Part shown: piece by piece, positions 35,856-44,476 of the stretch | Layout: every line of letters begins with the position of its first letter | Position numbering within the stretch: position 1 is the stretch's first letter | Origin: Rhodospirillales bacterium | GTDB lineage: Bacteria > Pseudomonadota > Alphaproteobacteria > Rhodospirillales > Magnetospirillaceae | Length of the DNA: 64,000 nucleotides | Direction: 5' to 3' | Assembly: GCA_019455065.1 (NCBI GenBank) | Contig: JACFNC010000003.1 | Coordinates: 124,001-188,000, forward strand | The notes under the pieces: generated by a model | Told to the model about the DNA's origin: nothing | Seen by the model: the letters and a program-made list of their open reading frames with translations, nothing else | Database searches by the model: none | Program-made: the position numbers and the translations under genes

Positions 35856-36770
35856 TCAGGGAAATCCGATCAGCAAGAGTGGGATGGTGATGGCGGCCAA
35901 CAGCGTTTGCGTGCTGATGATATTGGCCATCAGGCCGGCGTCGCCACCCATCTGGCGGGCAAGGACGTAAGCGGAGGCCGAGCAGGGGAGCGCGGCATAC
36001 AGCAGGGCGACTCCGCGGGCCATGCCGTCGAGGCCGACCCAGGCCGCCCCGGCGACGGCGAGCAGCGGCAGCAGCAGCAGCTTGCAGGCGCTGGTCAGCA
36101 GAACATGGCTTCCCGTGCGGCGAAGGGCTCGCAGATGCAGCCCCGCCCCGACGGCCAGCAGGCCGATCGGCAGGGCGGCGCTGCCCAGGATGCGCAGCGT
36201 CTGGCTGGCCCAGAGCGGCAGGCCGATGCCGGCGAGATTGAGGAAGATGCCGGCCAGGCAGGCCAGGATCAGGGGATTCTTAGCCACCGGCAGCACCATC
36301 GCCCGCCAGCCGGACGCGTGGCCCGACGCCAGACGGACCATCGCCACGACGCTCAGCAGATTGACAAGCGGCACGACGGCGGCGACGCAGATCGCCATCA
36401 GGGTCACCCCGCGGGCCCCGTAGAGCGATGCCGCGGCGGCCAGGCCGACATAGGTGTTGGGCCGGATGGCGCCCTGAATCATCGAGGTGAAGGCCGGGCC
36501 GGAGACGTCCAGCCATCGCCAGGCCAGGAGGAGGGCAAGGCCGCTGAGCACCGTTGCCGTCGCCTCGACCCCAGCCAGCGGCAGGACCGGCAGGCCGGCG
36601 ACGTCGGCCTCGGCCAGGTTCTGCACCAGGAGGGCCGGAAAGGTGACATAATAGGTAAGCTTTTCCGCCGGCGGCCAGAATGCCTCGGGGACGAATTCCA
36701 GCCGGCGCATCGCGTAGCCGAGCACAATGAGCACGAATACGGGGATGAGGGCGACGACGACGGCGAGCAT
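35856..36770 (-). CDS. AEC (auxin efflux carrier) family transporter
   Basis: A 304-residue inner membrane protein with about nine to ten hydrophobic helices (for example VVVALIPVFVLIVLGYAMR at the start). Mid-protein it has GAIRPNTYVGLAAAASLYG, and it ends with LLAAITIPLLLIGFP, typical of AEC/MdcF carriers of dicarboxylates or malonate. The gene precedes and nearly touches the CoA-transferase gene (3-bp gap), so it is probably the first gene of a two-gene organic-acid unit. Confidence 0.86.
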   Translation of the reverse strand: MLAVVVALIPVFVLIVLGYAMRRLEFVPEAFWPPAEKLTYYVTFPALLVQNLAEADVAGLPVLPLAGVEATATVLSGLALLLAWRWLDVSGPAFTSMIQGAIRPNTYVGLAAAASLYGARGVTLMAICVAAVVPLVNLLSVVAMVRLASGHASGWRAMVLPVAKNPLILACLAGIFLNLAGIGLPLWASQTLRILGSAALPIGLLAVGAGLHLRALRRTGSHVLLTSACKLLLLPLLAVAGAAWVGLDGMARGVALLYAALPCSASAYVLARQMGGDAGLMANIISTQTLLAAITIPLLLIGFP

Positions 36771-36860
36771 GCGACAGGGTTACGGGAAAGCGCGGGCGGC
36801 GGCAAGTGGCCGCGCGGCTGCGGCGCGGGCGCGGTGCGCCTTGGGATGGGACGGCGAGGC

Positions 36861-37217
36861 ATGACGAAGCGACCCGATATCGACCTGGATGACCTGCGGC
36901 GGCGGCTGATCGCGCGCCGCGAGGAATTGCTGCGGCTGGCCGAGGCCGCCAAGGAGGGGGGCAAGCCGGTCGAACTCGACCAGACCGCCGTCGGCCGGCT
37001 GTCGCGCATGGACGCCCTGCAGGTCCAGGCCATGGCCTTGGAGACCGAGCGCCGGCGCACCGCCGAGCTGGCCCGCATCGATGCCGCCCTGCATCGGGTC
37101 GATGTCGGGGATTTCGGCTATTGCCTGCGCTGCGACGAGGCGATCCCAACCAGGCGCCTGGAACTCGACCCGACGACGGCCCTCTGTGTGGCCTGCGCCC
37201 AAGGGCGGGAGGAGTGA
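36861..37217 (+). CDS. DksA/TraR zinc-finger protein
   Basis: A 118-residue DksA-like protein. A coiled-coil helix pair (DLDDLRRRLIARREELLRLAEAAKE, then a second helix LQVQAMALETERRRTAELARI) leads to the four-cysteine finger CLRCDE...CVAC. The coiled-coil tip that in true DksA enters the RNA polymerase secondary channel (DxxDxA) is not obvious, so it may be one of the short paralogues with another role. An upstream ATG at 36846 is possible. Divergent from the AEC gene. Confidence 0.82.
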   Translation: MTKRPDIDLDDLRRRLIARREELLRLAEAAKEGGKPVELDQTAVGRLSRMDALQVQAMALETERRRTAELARIDAALHRVDVGDFGYCLRCDEAIPTRRLELDPTTALCVACAQGREE

Positions 37218-37354
37218 CCGGGCGGGACTAGAGGAAAACCAAGGTCACCAGTGGAATGACGTCCATTCGACTCGGGTGGTCTGTTTTGATACAAAGGACA
37301 ATGAATTGACGTAAGAACGGAGTGGCTCGTTTCCGCTCAAAAAGGAGAAAGGCG

Positions 37355-38125
37355 ATGACGCCGTTCTCGGTCGAGTTTATCGACTGCATGGGCGTGCTGG
37401 GAGACCAGTCTCGTCCCACGCAAGTCTCTGAGACTTGGAATGCCGTCACTCGTTACTTCGCGGGCCTCGGTTTCACGGAGGTCAACTATGCTTTGTTCGA
37501 TCCAAGGCAGAATGCCAGCGTTGAGCCAATGGTTCGTTTCTATACGACCATGGATCGCGAATGGATCGAGTATTACACGGATCAGCGTTTTGACGAGGTG
37601 GACGCGACGTTGAAATCCGTCCAAACCGGCGCGACAACTCCTCTATTCACCGGGGTACATCTGTCGGCCAGTTTCGATCGACTCACCGGCGAAGAACAAA
37701 ACGTAATGCGACTGGCGGGAGAGGCCGGCTGGAAATCGGCCATGGTCCTGCCGCTCACCTCTTCGTTCGATGCGTCCCGGAATGGCGGCGGGATCAGCAT
37801 CGCCGGCGGCATGCCCGAGCGGGAGTTCTGGAGCCTCGTTCGCAGGCACGGCTTGGAAATGATGGTGCTGGCGGAAACCCTCCACCGAAGGATCGGTGGT
37901 CCGATCGCCCAGCAATTGTTTCAGCTACCCGCCCTGTCGCCTCGTGAGCGGGACTCTCTCTCATACATCGCCCGTGGCCTGCGCATCGATCAGATCGCCG
38001 ACAAACTGGGCATTGCCCGGGTGACGGTGGAGATGCACCTACGCAACGCCCGCAAGCGCCTCCAAGCCCGTACCCTGCCCCAAGCCGTGGCCACGGCGAT
38101 GAGATTGGGGCAGATCAGGCCTTGA
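37355..38125 (+). CDS. LuxR-family regulator with autoinducer-binding-like domain
   Basis: A 256-residue regulator whose N-terminal 175 residues resemble the acyl-homoserine-lactone binding fold (FYTTMDREWIEYYTDQRFDEVDA, AGWKSAMVLPL, GGISIAGGM). The C-terminal LuxR HTH (LSPRERDSLSYIARGLRIDQIADKLGIARVTVEMHLRNARKRL) is intact. No LuxI-type synthase is next to it, making it a LuxR solo. The ATG at 37355 has AAGGAG at good spacing and was preferred to an upstream GTG at 37322. Confidence 0.82.
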   Translation: MTPFSVEFIDCMGVLGDQSRPTQVSETWNAVTRYFAGLGFTEVNYALFDPRQNASVEPMVRFYTTMDREWIEYYTDQRFDEVDATLKSVQTGATTPLFTGVHLSASFDRLTGEEQNVMRLAGEAGWKSAMVLPLTSSFDASRNGGGISIAGGMPEREFWSLVRRHGLEMMVLAETLHRRIGGPIAQQLFQLPALSPRERDSLSYIARGLRIDQIADKLGIARVTVEMHLRNARKRLQARTLPQAVATAMRLGQIRP

Positions 38126-38247
38126 GATCCGGGTCATCGACCGGGGCCGTGACCTATGGAAATCCATAGATTGAGGGCCGCCGGCGCGGTTCTTAGGCTT
38201 TTCCTGCCCATCGAGAGCACGGCGGGTTGCGAGGAGAACTGGTGGCG

Positions 38248-41220
38248 ATGAGGTGTTCCCTACGATTCGCTTTCGTCGTCTTGTTCGCGGTGTGTAGCGC
38301 GCCGGTCGCGGGTTACGGCGAAAGTTCGCCCCCGACCGAGTCGGGCGAGGCCGAGCACGTCGCATATCCGGGCGGGGCCTACAGCGGAACCTTCAAGCAG
38401 GGCAGACCCCACGGGACCGGGCGCCTCACCTCGCTGTATGGCGAGGTCTTGGAAGGGGAGTGGCGCGACGGCGCATTCGAGCGAGGCACGGTGACCCTGC
38501 CGTCGGGGCTGGTCATCGAGGGCGCCTTCAAGAACGGGCACCTTGATCCTTACGAAATTCGAAATCAACGTTCCATCAGGGAACGCGGCATCTTCGCCGA
38601 TAGCTTCTACAGCCTTGATCCGAGCCAGGAACATAAGTTCCGGTGGCCCAACGGGGCCCGCGTGGAATACAACCCGAAGGTCGCGCTCTATTTCTTCAGC
38701 CAGGGCGGCCGCCGCCTCTATTGTGACGGTCATTACCGACTCGTGTGGTCAGCCGACTGGAAACGCAACGCAGCCAATAACGTCGTATATTGCAGGGGCG
38801 CTTCCGCGCTGAAGCCGCACGTCGTGCTCCTCCCTACCGGCAATCGGATCAAGCTGTTGCTGCGCGAGGAAAATCTGTCTGTCGCGGAGCCGTGGACGCC
38901 TGAAATGATCCTGCGGCGGGTTAGATACATCGAGTTTCCCGATGGATCGCGTGTCGACGACGTGGAGTGGGGGGACAAGGGCGGTACGTTCTCCGGCAGG
39001 TACTCCGCGAAGATCCAGGGAAGCCTCCCCTGCACGGGCCAGTGCGTGTTCAGATTCGGCGGCGACGTGAACTTCTTCGAATGGTCCGACAAGATTGTGC
39101 AGCTATGGCAAGGGGGAGGCGGCGCGAGCTATGTCGGGCTCCAGCTTCTGGCCTCCAAGGGCCGCAGCTGGATCCCCTTGAGCCGGGTCAATCACGCCTA
39201 CGGCGTCCGCCGTCAGGACGACGGTTCCTTCATCGAGGGCGTTCTCGATGTAAACGTCTTCTACGGCCGGGTGTTCATGTTTAGTACCCCCGACCAGGTG
39301 CTGGTGGGCGATCTTCCGACGAAATACACGGCGACGAGTCGCCCCCGCAAGCGCGTCACGCTGACCGGGCCGGTCGAGTACCGCACGAAGGACGGGATCG
39401 CCTACGGCCAGCACGACGACGGGGGCATGCGGACAGGTCCGTTCTCGGTCTACGACAGGAGCGAGAACCTCACCCGCCTGGAATTCTACGACAAGGGCAA
39501 GGTGACCGAGACCTATGATATCGGCGCCGATCTGGTGGATTGCCGCGTGGACGCCGGCCCGGTGAACGAAGGCCAAACTTGGCGGGTGCCGAAGCCGCAA
39601 TGCGTGGCCGGCGTCGCTCACGGTTCCGGTTACGCCCTCTCCTCCGACGCCAACTATATGTTGCATTCGGCGGAGTTCGATCATGGCCGTATCGTTTCGG
39701 CCCACCTCATGGCGCTACGCCTGAAGGGCGAGAAGGTATACGAAGGGATGCTTCGGGACGGGCGTCTCAACGGCGCGCTGTACCTGACCAAGGGCAGCAC
39801 CCCCAACTCGCCACGTGCGGACCTGCTTCGCTACTCCGGACCCTTCGACGACAAGGGCGAACCCCACGGTGACGGGCGCTGTGTCGTCAATTCCAAGCCG
39901 GAGTTGTGCAGTCACGAGCACGGCGAGCGCATCGACCCCATCCACTATGCGCGCCTCGAACAGGCCCGCGTCCAACGCTGCCAGTCGGCCGCCTACACCG
40001 CCCAACACCTCGCCCCGCAAAACCCCAACCCGTGCAGCCAAGCCGATTTCGCCGAATTCGAGCGCGGGAACGAGAGCTGCTTCGAGCAAGACGTCGCTCC
40101 CCTGATGGAGGGGAAATCAAATTTCGGACGATGCCAACTCACCGACAAGCAAGTCTCTTTCGAATGTCTCTCGCGAATCGACAGCCATCTTGGGGCAATG
40201 GAGCGGAGCAGGGCGTCCACGATCGAGTCCTTGCAGGAAGACCAATGCTACCCCGCCGCCGAGACCGAGCAGATGATCCAAATGATGGACGAGCAGCTCG
40301 CCGCGGCTCAGTCGCTCAGGGCGCCGGCCCAGGAGGTTGAGGACCGCTGGCGGGGCATCGCTCGCGAAGTGGCCGAGAATCGCGCACGGGTGAAGGCGGC
40401 CGAGGACCGCGAGCACCGACAGCGCATGCAAGCCCACGAGCGCCGATGGATCATGCGTCTCATGACCGGACAGGACGAAGGCAGTCGACTCATGCGCCTT
40501 CAACAGGATCTCGTACGAAAGACCAACGCCATTGCCGCGAGGAGCCGGCAACTGCAGCTCGAAAAGAAGCTCCAGGCGAGGCCGCCCGTCCAGGTCAACA
40601 CCGTGGTGAACGTCACTTCGAAGCAGGTGTCGAGGGCGAAGAGCCCGAAGCAGTGGTGCCTCGACCACAGCGGGATGTGGGTGGACGGAACCTGCCGGCC
40701 GCAGGAATTCGCGAGCAATCAGCTTATTGTCCAGTCGCCGGGGCGCGGCTGCTACGACCCCTCGGGAAAACACTGCGAGACCGGCCAAGTCGCCGTGGCC
40801 AACGGTTCGGCCCCGACGCGGACCGGCTCGCCCCGCTCCGATGCCTCCGCTGCCGCCGCCGCCAGCGGCTCGTCCCCGAACGCCGTGGGCACCGTCTCAG
40901 GCTTGCCTATGAAGCGGCTGAGCTGCGACGGCAAGGACATCCGCGGCCGCAAGCGCGGCAACCAGGCGTGTTTCGAAGTGCGCGTGGGCGGGCCTGTGAC
41001 TCTGGCCATGGCCAAGCGTCGCCTGAACGCCAGCTATGCCGACGTCACGATGCAATATGCGTGTGGCCAGCTTGGCGGCCTTGTGGCCTCGACGCTGACG
41101 ACGCTCGCCGACGAGGAATGCGCCTATGACTCCGGCGCCGGGACTCACTGTGTTCAGCTCTTCAGCTACGACTGTGTGGAGAAGGGTTCGTCGCGGGCGT
41201 CGACGGGGCGCCAGGAATAA
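38248..41220 (+). CDS. Large secreted MORN-repeat-like protein, unknown function
   Basis: A 990-residue protein with a signal peptide (MRCSLRFAFVVLFAVCSAPVAGYG), so periplasmic or outer-surface. Residues 45-100 contain MORN-type repeats (YPGGAYSGTFKQGRPHGTG, GEVLEGEWRDGAFERGT, GLVIEGAFKNG), and weaker copies recur later (YEGMLRDGRLNGAL, YSGPFDDKGEPHGDG). Residues 650-790 form a charged coiled coil (NRARVKAAEDREHRQRMQAHERRW). The end is Ser/Ala-rich followed by a cysteine-bearing globular tail. Monocistronic. In bacteria MORN proteins are often membrane-tethered scaffolds; no enzyme motif was seen. Confidence 0.75.
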   Translation: MRCSLRFAFVVLFAVCSAPVAGYGESSPPTESGEAEHVAYPGGAYSGTFKQGRPHGTGRLTSLYGEVLEGEWRDGAFERGTVTLPSGLVIEGAFKNGHLDPYEIRNQRSIRERGIFADSFYSLDPSQEHKFRWPNGARVEYNPKVALYFFSQGGRRLYCDGHYRLVWSADWKRNAANNVVYCRGASALKPHVVLLPTGNRIKLLLREENLSVAEPWTPEMILRRVRYIEFPDGSRVDDVEWGDKGGTFSGRYSAKIQGSLPCTGQCVFRFGGDVNFFEWSDKIVQLWQGGGGASYVGLQLLASKGRSWIPLSRVNHAYGVRRQDDGSFIEGVLDVNVFYGRVFMFSTPDQVLVGDLPTKYTATSRPRKRVTLTGPVEYRTKDGIAYGQHDDGGMRTGPFSVYDRSENLTRLEFYDKGKVTETYDIGADLVDCRVDAGPVNEGQTWRVPKPQCVAGVAHGSGYALSSDANYMLHSAEFDHGRIVSAHLMALRLKGEKVYEGMLRDGRLNGALYLTKGSTPNSPRADLLRYSGPFDDKGEPHGDGRCVVNSKPELCSHEHGERIDPIHYARLEQARVQRCQSAAYTAQHLAPQNPNPCSQADFAEFERGNESCFEQDVAPLMEGKSNFGRCQLTDKQVSFECLSRIDSHLGAMERSRASTIESLQEDQCYPAAETEQMIQMMDEQLAAAQSLRAPAQEVEDRWRGIAREVAENRARVKAAEDREHRQRMQAHERRWIMRLMTGQDEGSRLMRLQQDLVRKTNAIAARSRQLQLEKKLQARPPVQVNTVVNVTSKQVSRAKSPKQWCLDHSGMWVDGTCRPQEFASNQLIVQSPGRGCYDPSGKHCETGQVAVANGSAPTRTGSPRSDASAAAAASGSSPNAVGTVSGLPMKRLSCDGKDIRGRKRGNQACFEVRVGGPVTLAMAKRRLNASYADVTMQYACGQLGGLVASTLTTLADEECAYDSGAGTHCVQLFSYDCVEKGSSRASTGRQE

Positions 41221-41238
41221 AGCGGCCGTCGGAATATC

Positions 41239-41404
41239 AATGCAGTCACCCCCGCCAACCATGAGCGGGGATTCCCGCTTTCGCGGGGATGACGAATTCG
41301 TTTGAATGCCGGCCAATGGGGCCGGATGCAATCACCCTCTTGTTCGTCATTGCCGGGCTTGACCCGGCAATCCATGGTCCCCTGGGCCAAGCCCGGGGGT
41401 GACG
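41239..41404. repeat. Dispersed palindromic repeats (REP-like), two units
   Basis: Two adjacent units fill the spacer: GTCACCCCCGCC...GCGGGGATTCCCGC...GATGAC (41245-41294) and GTCATTGCCGGGCTTGACCC...CCCGGGGGTGACG (41346-41404). Each is bounded by GTCA/TGAC and carries internal G-C palindromes. Related units occur at 45793 and 60966. Confidence 0.7.
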
Positions 41405-41472
41405 TAAGGCGCGAAAGCAAGAACGCACTAGGCGCGCCTCCAACTGACTGCGCCGGCCCCCTCGACGCCCCC

Positions 41473-42213
41473 TTACGTCTGCAGGAACGTCCGTCGGTCG
41501 CCTTCGCACACCACGCAGGTCAGGTGGCCGGTGCGATAGGCGCCGGTATCGATGCCGATGCGATTGGCGCGGACATCGGGTTCGCGGCTGACGCAATGGC
41601 CGTGCACGATCAGGCGGCCGAAATCGGCCTCCGAGCCGAGGAAGCTGCTGCGAATCCACATCATGTCCCGCGTCTCCTGCGCGGCCAGGGGAATTCCGGG
41701 TTTGAGGCCGGCATGGACGAACAGATAGCCGCCCTCGACGTGGAACACCTTGAGCGAGCGGAAGAAGGCCAGATGCGCGGCGGGGAAGGCGGCGGCGAAG
41801 ACCTCGCGCAGCCGGCCGAGCGAGGCCGCCGTCTGATCGCCCGTCCAGTCGATGCCGTAGGAGGCCAGCGCCTGGATGCCGCCATAGTCCAGCCAGTGGC
41901 CGCCGGCCCCCAGCTCGCCGTCGAGGAAGCGAAGAATCAGGTCCTCGTGATTGCCCCGGAGGGCGACCTGCTCGAAACCGGGCAGCGGCCGGTCGAGCAG
42001 CATGTCGATGAGGCCGCGCGAATCGGGGCCGCGGCTGACATAGTCGCCGAGATAGACGACCATCCGGCGGCGGGCCCGGCGGCGCTCGCCGTCGGCCAGG
42101 ATGAGGCCGTGCATCCGGGCCAGCAGGTCGGAGCGGCCATGAAGATCGCCGATGGCATAGATTACGGTCCCGTCGGGCAGGGTGCCCGACCGGGCGGTCA
42201 CGTCGGCAGGCAT
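41473..42213 (-). CDS. Calcineurin-like metallophosphoesterase (PP1/ApaH-like)
   Basis: A 246-residue two-metal phosphatase. All five signature motifs are visible in order: GDLHGR, GDYVSRGPDS, GNHEDL, FVHAGL and HGHCVS. It is most like bacterial serine/threonine phosphatases of the PrpA/PrpE type. It starts 2 bp after the ubiX stop, so it is the last gene of the phenolic operon. The role there is not known; it might hydrolyse phenylphosphate, a phosphoprotein or nucleotide side products. This is context inference only. Confidence 0.85.
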   Translation of the reverse strand: MPADVTARSGTLPDGTVIYAIGDLHGRSDLLARMHGLILADGERRRARRRMVVYLGDYVSRGPDSRGLIDMLLDRPLPGFEQVALRGNHEDLILRFLDGELGAGGHWLDYGGIQALASYGIDWTGDQTAASLGRLREVFAAAFPAAHLAFFRSLKVFHVEGGYLFVHAGLKPGIPLAAQETRDMMWIRSSFLGSEADFGRLIVHGHCVSREPDVRANRIGIDTGAYRTGHLTCVVCEGDRRTFLQT

Positions 42214-42215
42214 GG

Positions 42216-42815
42216 TCACTGTGCGGCGAGGTCGATCGGCGCCTTCTCCGCGTGCTCGGTGGCCCAGCGGCGGAACAGGTTGTGCTTGATCTCGAACTGG
42301 TCCAGCGCCTTGCCGATGCTTTGGTGCACGATGTCCATGATCGTCGCCGGCTTGTGGTAGAAAGCGGGCATCGGGGGCAGGATGGTGGCGCCCAGGCGGG
42401 CGCATTTCGCCATCAGGTCAAGATGTCCCTCATGCAGCGGGGTTTCGCGCACCATCATGACCAGCTTGCGGCGTTCCTTGAGCGTGACGTCGGCAGCCCG
42501 GATCATCAGGTTGTAGGTGAAGGAGTTGGCGACGGCCGACAGGGTCTTGACGGTGCAGGGCGCGATGATCATGCCGCGCGTGAGGAAAGACCCGCTGGCC
42601 ACGGCCGCCCCGACGTCCTTGTTGTTGTACACAACCTCGGCCATTTCCTTGATGGAATCGATGGTGAAGTCGGTTTCGATGTGAACGTTCCTGATCGCCG
42701 ATTCGCTCAGGATGAGATGGGGCTTCTCCCCAAGGTCACGGAGAACGCGCAGCATTTCCACGCCGTAGATCACGCCGGTCGCGCCGGTGATGCCGACGAC
42801 CAATGGCAAACTCAT
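42216..42815 (-). CDS. ubiX: UbiX-type flavin prenyltransferase
   Basis: Makes prenylated FMN from FMN and dimethylallyl (pyro)phosphate, the cofactor of UbiD enzymes. The 199-residue protein carries the flavodoxin-like start VVGITGATGVIYGVEML, GSFLTRGMIIAPCTVKTL with the catalytic region, AADVTLKERRKLVMMVRETPLHEGHL, and the C-terminal YHKPATIMDIVHQSIGKALD. It overlaps the upstream LpdD-like gene by 4 nt (ATGA). Placed in the operon of a UbiD-family enzyme, it is the dedicated cofactor supplier and is probably separate from any ubiquinone-pathway copy elsewhere. Confidence 0.93.
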   Translation of the reverse strand: MSLPLVVGITGATGVIYGVEMLRVLRDLGEKPHLILSESAIRNVHIETDFTIDSIKEMAEVVYNNKDVGAAVASGSFLTRGMIIAPCTVKTLSAVANSFTYNLMIRAADVTLKERRKLVMMVRETPLHEGHLDLMAKCARLGATILPPMPAFYHKPATIMDIVHQSIGKALDQFEIKHNLFRRWATEHAEKAPIDLAAQ

Positions 42816-43207
42816 CTGGGCTCTCCCTTCAATCCTCTTATAAGCAATTCGGTCACTTCGCGGCAGCGCGATACGATGGTGGCGATCGAGCCCTGGTCGA
42901 GACCGTCCCAATGAATGCCGGCGGTAACCACGACATTGGTGTCGAGCGCGGCCGCCAGCGCCTCGGCCATGCTCTTTACCACGGAATCCTCCTTGTGGCC
43001 CGGATAAGTGAGCACCGAGGCGGTCGCGCTCGTACGATCGCCGTCCGCCAAACTCGGGCGGGGCACCGCGGCCGCCACGGCGCCGATGTGTGGCCGCGTA
43101 CCGCCCCATACGTAGACGAGGATGTCGGTGCCGATGCGCACGGCCTCGGCCTCGACGACGAGGTCGGGCTCCGAAGTGCCGACGGTCACTCGCTGTGTCA
43201 AACTCAT
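42812..43207 (-). CDS. LpdD-like prenylated-flavin accessory protein
   Basis: A 131-residue protein with the pattern I associate with the LpdD family of UbiD-associated small subunits. The features are a strand-rich N-terminus, the segment VYVWGGTRPHIGAVAAAVP, the TYPGHKEDSVVKSMAEALA motif and VVVTAGIHWDGLD. Members accompany gallate and hydroxybenzoate decarboxylases and are thought to help prenyl-FMN loading or maturation. It overlaps both neighbours (TGATG with the CBS gene, ATGA with ubiX), so tight stoichiometry is implied. The family call rests on pattern memory and should be tested by profile search. Confidence 0.68.
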   Translation of the reverse strand: MSLTQRVTVGTSEPDLVVEAEAVRIGTDILVYVWGGTRPHIGAVAAAVPRPSLADGDRTSATASVLTYPGHKEDSVVKSMAEALAAALDTNVVVTAGIHWDGLDQGSIATIVSRCREVTELLIRGLKGEPR

Positions 43208-43896
43208 CAGGCGCTCGCCCTCGCTTCGTTGCGCATGTCCCGGCACACGCGGCCGTCCGCGCACACCTCGAGAATCTTGTAACCAGCGCTCATCAACGCC
43301 TCGGCGACGCCATCCGTATCGCTGGCCGTAAAGCGGATGACGATCCGGCGTTCGTCCACGCCGTGGTCGCCCACGCTCATCAGGGACTGTATCGCCGCAC
43401 CGGCGCCTTCGACAACCTCGGCGATGGCGCCCAGCGTCCCCGGCCCGACGATCATCGGCGCCAGGGTGATGCCGGACCAGTTCTGCCAGACACCGAGCAC
43501 CTGGGCGGCGAAGTAGAACACTTCGGCCGCCGATATCAGGCCGACCACCCGGCCGTCCTCGAGCACCGGAAATTGGCTGGCGCGCCGTTCCTGGCCGAGG
43601 CGCAGGCAATGCTCCATGGTGTCCCCCGCCTCCACGGTGATGGGCGAGCGCACCATCAGATCCTTCACCTGCAAGCGGTTGGCGAAGTAATTGAATTCGT
43701 GGGGGTCTTCGGTGCGGGTTACCTGCTCGGCGGCACGTAGGCAGCTGACGCGGGTGATCATTCCACGCAGGCGGCCGTCATCGACCACCGGCAGGGCACG
43801 CAGATTGTTCTCGACGAGCAGGCGTTTGGCCTTCGACACCAAGGTGTCGCTGGACACCGTGAGCGGGTCGGCCTGCATCCAGTTTCGAACGATCAT
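43207..43896 (-). CDS. CBS-domain protein, phenylphosphate synthase PpsC-like subunit
   Basis: A 229-residue protein with two CBS motifs in the first 145 residues (WMQADPLTVSSDTLVSKAKRLLVENNLRALPVVDDGRLRGMI and DLMVRSPITVEAGDTMEHCL...ASQFPVLEDGRVVGLIS). An ACT-like C-terminal part ends VDERRIVIRFTASDTDGVAEALMSAGYKI. In Thauera aromatica a CBS-domain protein of about 24 kDa (PpsC) stimulates phenylphosphate synthase, and size and operon context match. The nucleotide-binding CBS pair may tie activity to energy charge. Assigned from context and domains. Confidence 0.78.
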   Translation of the reverse strand: MIVRNWMQADPLTVSSDTLVSKAKRLLVENNLRALPVVDDGRLRGMITRVSCLRAAEQVTRTEDPHEFNYFANRLQVKDLMVRSPITVEAGDTMEHCLRLGQERRASQFPVLEDGRVVGLISAAEVFYFAAQVLGVWQNWSGITLAPMIVGPGTLGAIAEVVEGAGAAIQSLMSVGDHGVDERRIVIRFTASDTDGVAEALMSAGYKILEVCADGRVCRDMRNEARASA

Positions 43897-43908
43897 GGAA
43901 CACTCTCC

Positions 43909-44466
43909 CTATTGCGAGTTGGCCACGTGCCCGGCGGCCAGAGCCGAGCCGAACGCGGCGACGGTGATTGCGTTGTCGACCTCGCCTTCGGCGATGAGCC
44001 GGCCGAGTTCGGCCGGCGCGACGAGAACGATCTCGAGGTCTTCGAGGACGTCGGGGCGTGGGCGCGTCATCTCGCGCGCTTCCCGCATCAGGAACAGGTG
44101 AACCCGCACGCTCATCAAGGCCGGCTGCGCCCACAGGCTTCCGAGCGGGGTCATGCTGCCGCCACCGTATCCGGTTTCCTCCAGCAGTTCCCGCTCCGCT
44201 CCGGCGGCCGGCCCGTCATCGCCGGGGTCGAGCAGTCCGCCGGGGAATTCGAGGCCCGTGGCGCGGCTTCCGAACCGGTACTGCCGCACCATCACCAAGC
44301 GTCCGTCCGCCGTCTGCGGGATCACCTGCAACCAGTCGGCCATGTCGATGACGTAGAAGTCGCCCTCCGCGCCATTTCTCGGCGAGCGGGCCCGGTCGCG
44401 CCGGACCCGGAACAGGCCCAGGTCGAACACGGTTTCGGACCGGATGATCGGCCAGGAAGGGGCCAT
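43909..44466 (-). CDS. Nudix hydrolase
   Basis: A 185-residue Nudix protein. The Nudix box G-x5-E-x7-REUxEExGU is complete (GGLLDPG...AERELLEETGYGGG), with a preceding beta-strand region (VMVRQYRFGSRATGLEFPGG) like ADP-ribose or ADP-sugar pyrophosphatases. It is tightly packed between the Tm-1-like gene (10 bp) and the CBS gene (12 bp). A MutT/Nudix-type gene is also reported in the Thauera aromatica phenol cluster, so its presence is not accidental, but its substrate in this pathway is unknown. Confidence 0.88.
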   Translation of the reverse strand: MAPSWPIIRSETVFDLGLFRVRRDRARSPRNGAEGDFYVIDMADWLQVIPQTADGRLVMVRQYRFGSRATGLEFPGGLLDPGDDGPAAGAERELLEETGYGGGSMTPLGSLWAQPALMSVRVHLFLMREAREMTRPRPDVLEDLEIVLVAPAELGRLIAEGEVDNAITVAAFGSALAAGHVANSQ

Positions 44467-44476
44467 GCCTGGATAC

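Noticed and set aside
34815-37217. 800-residue plus-strand open frame through the CoA-transferase and AEC genes
   Set aside because: Only the last 118 residues form a recognisable protein (DksA-like, from 36861). The rest is low-complexity antisense of two well-supported minus-strand genes, a GC-rich artefact.
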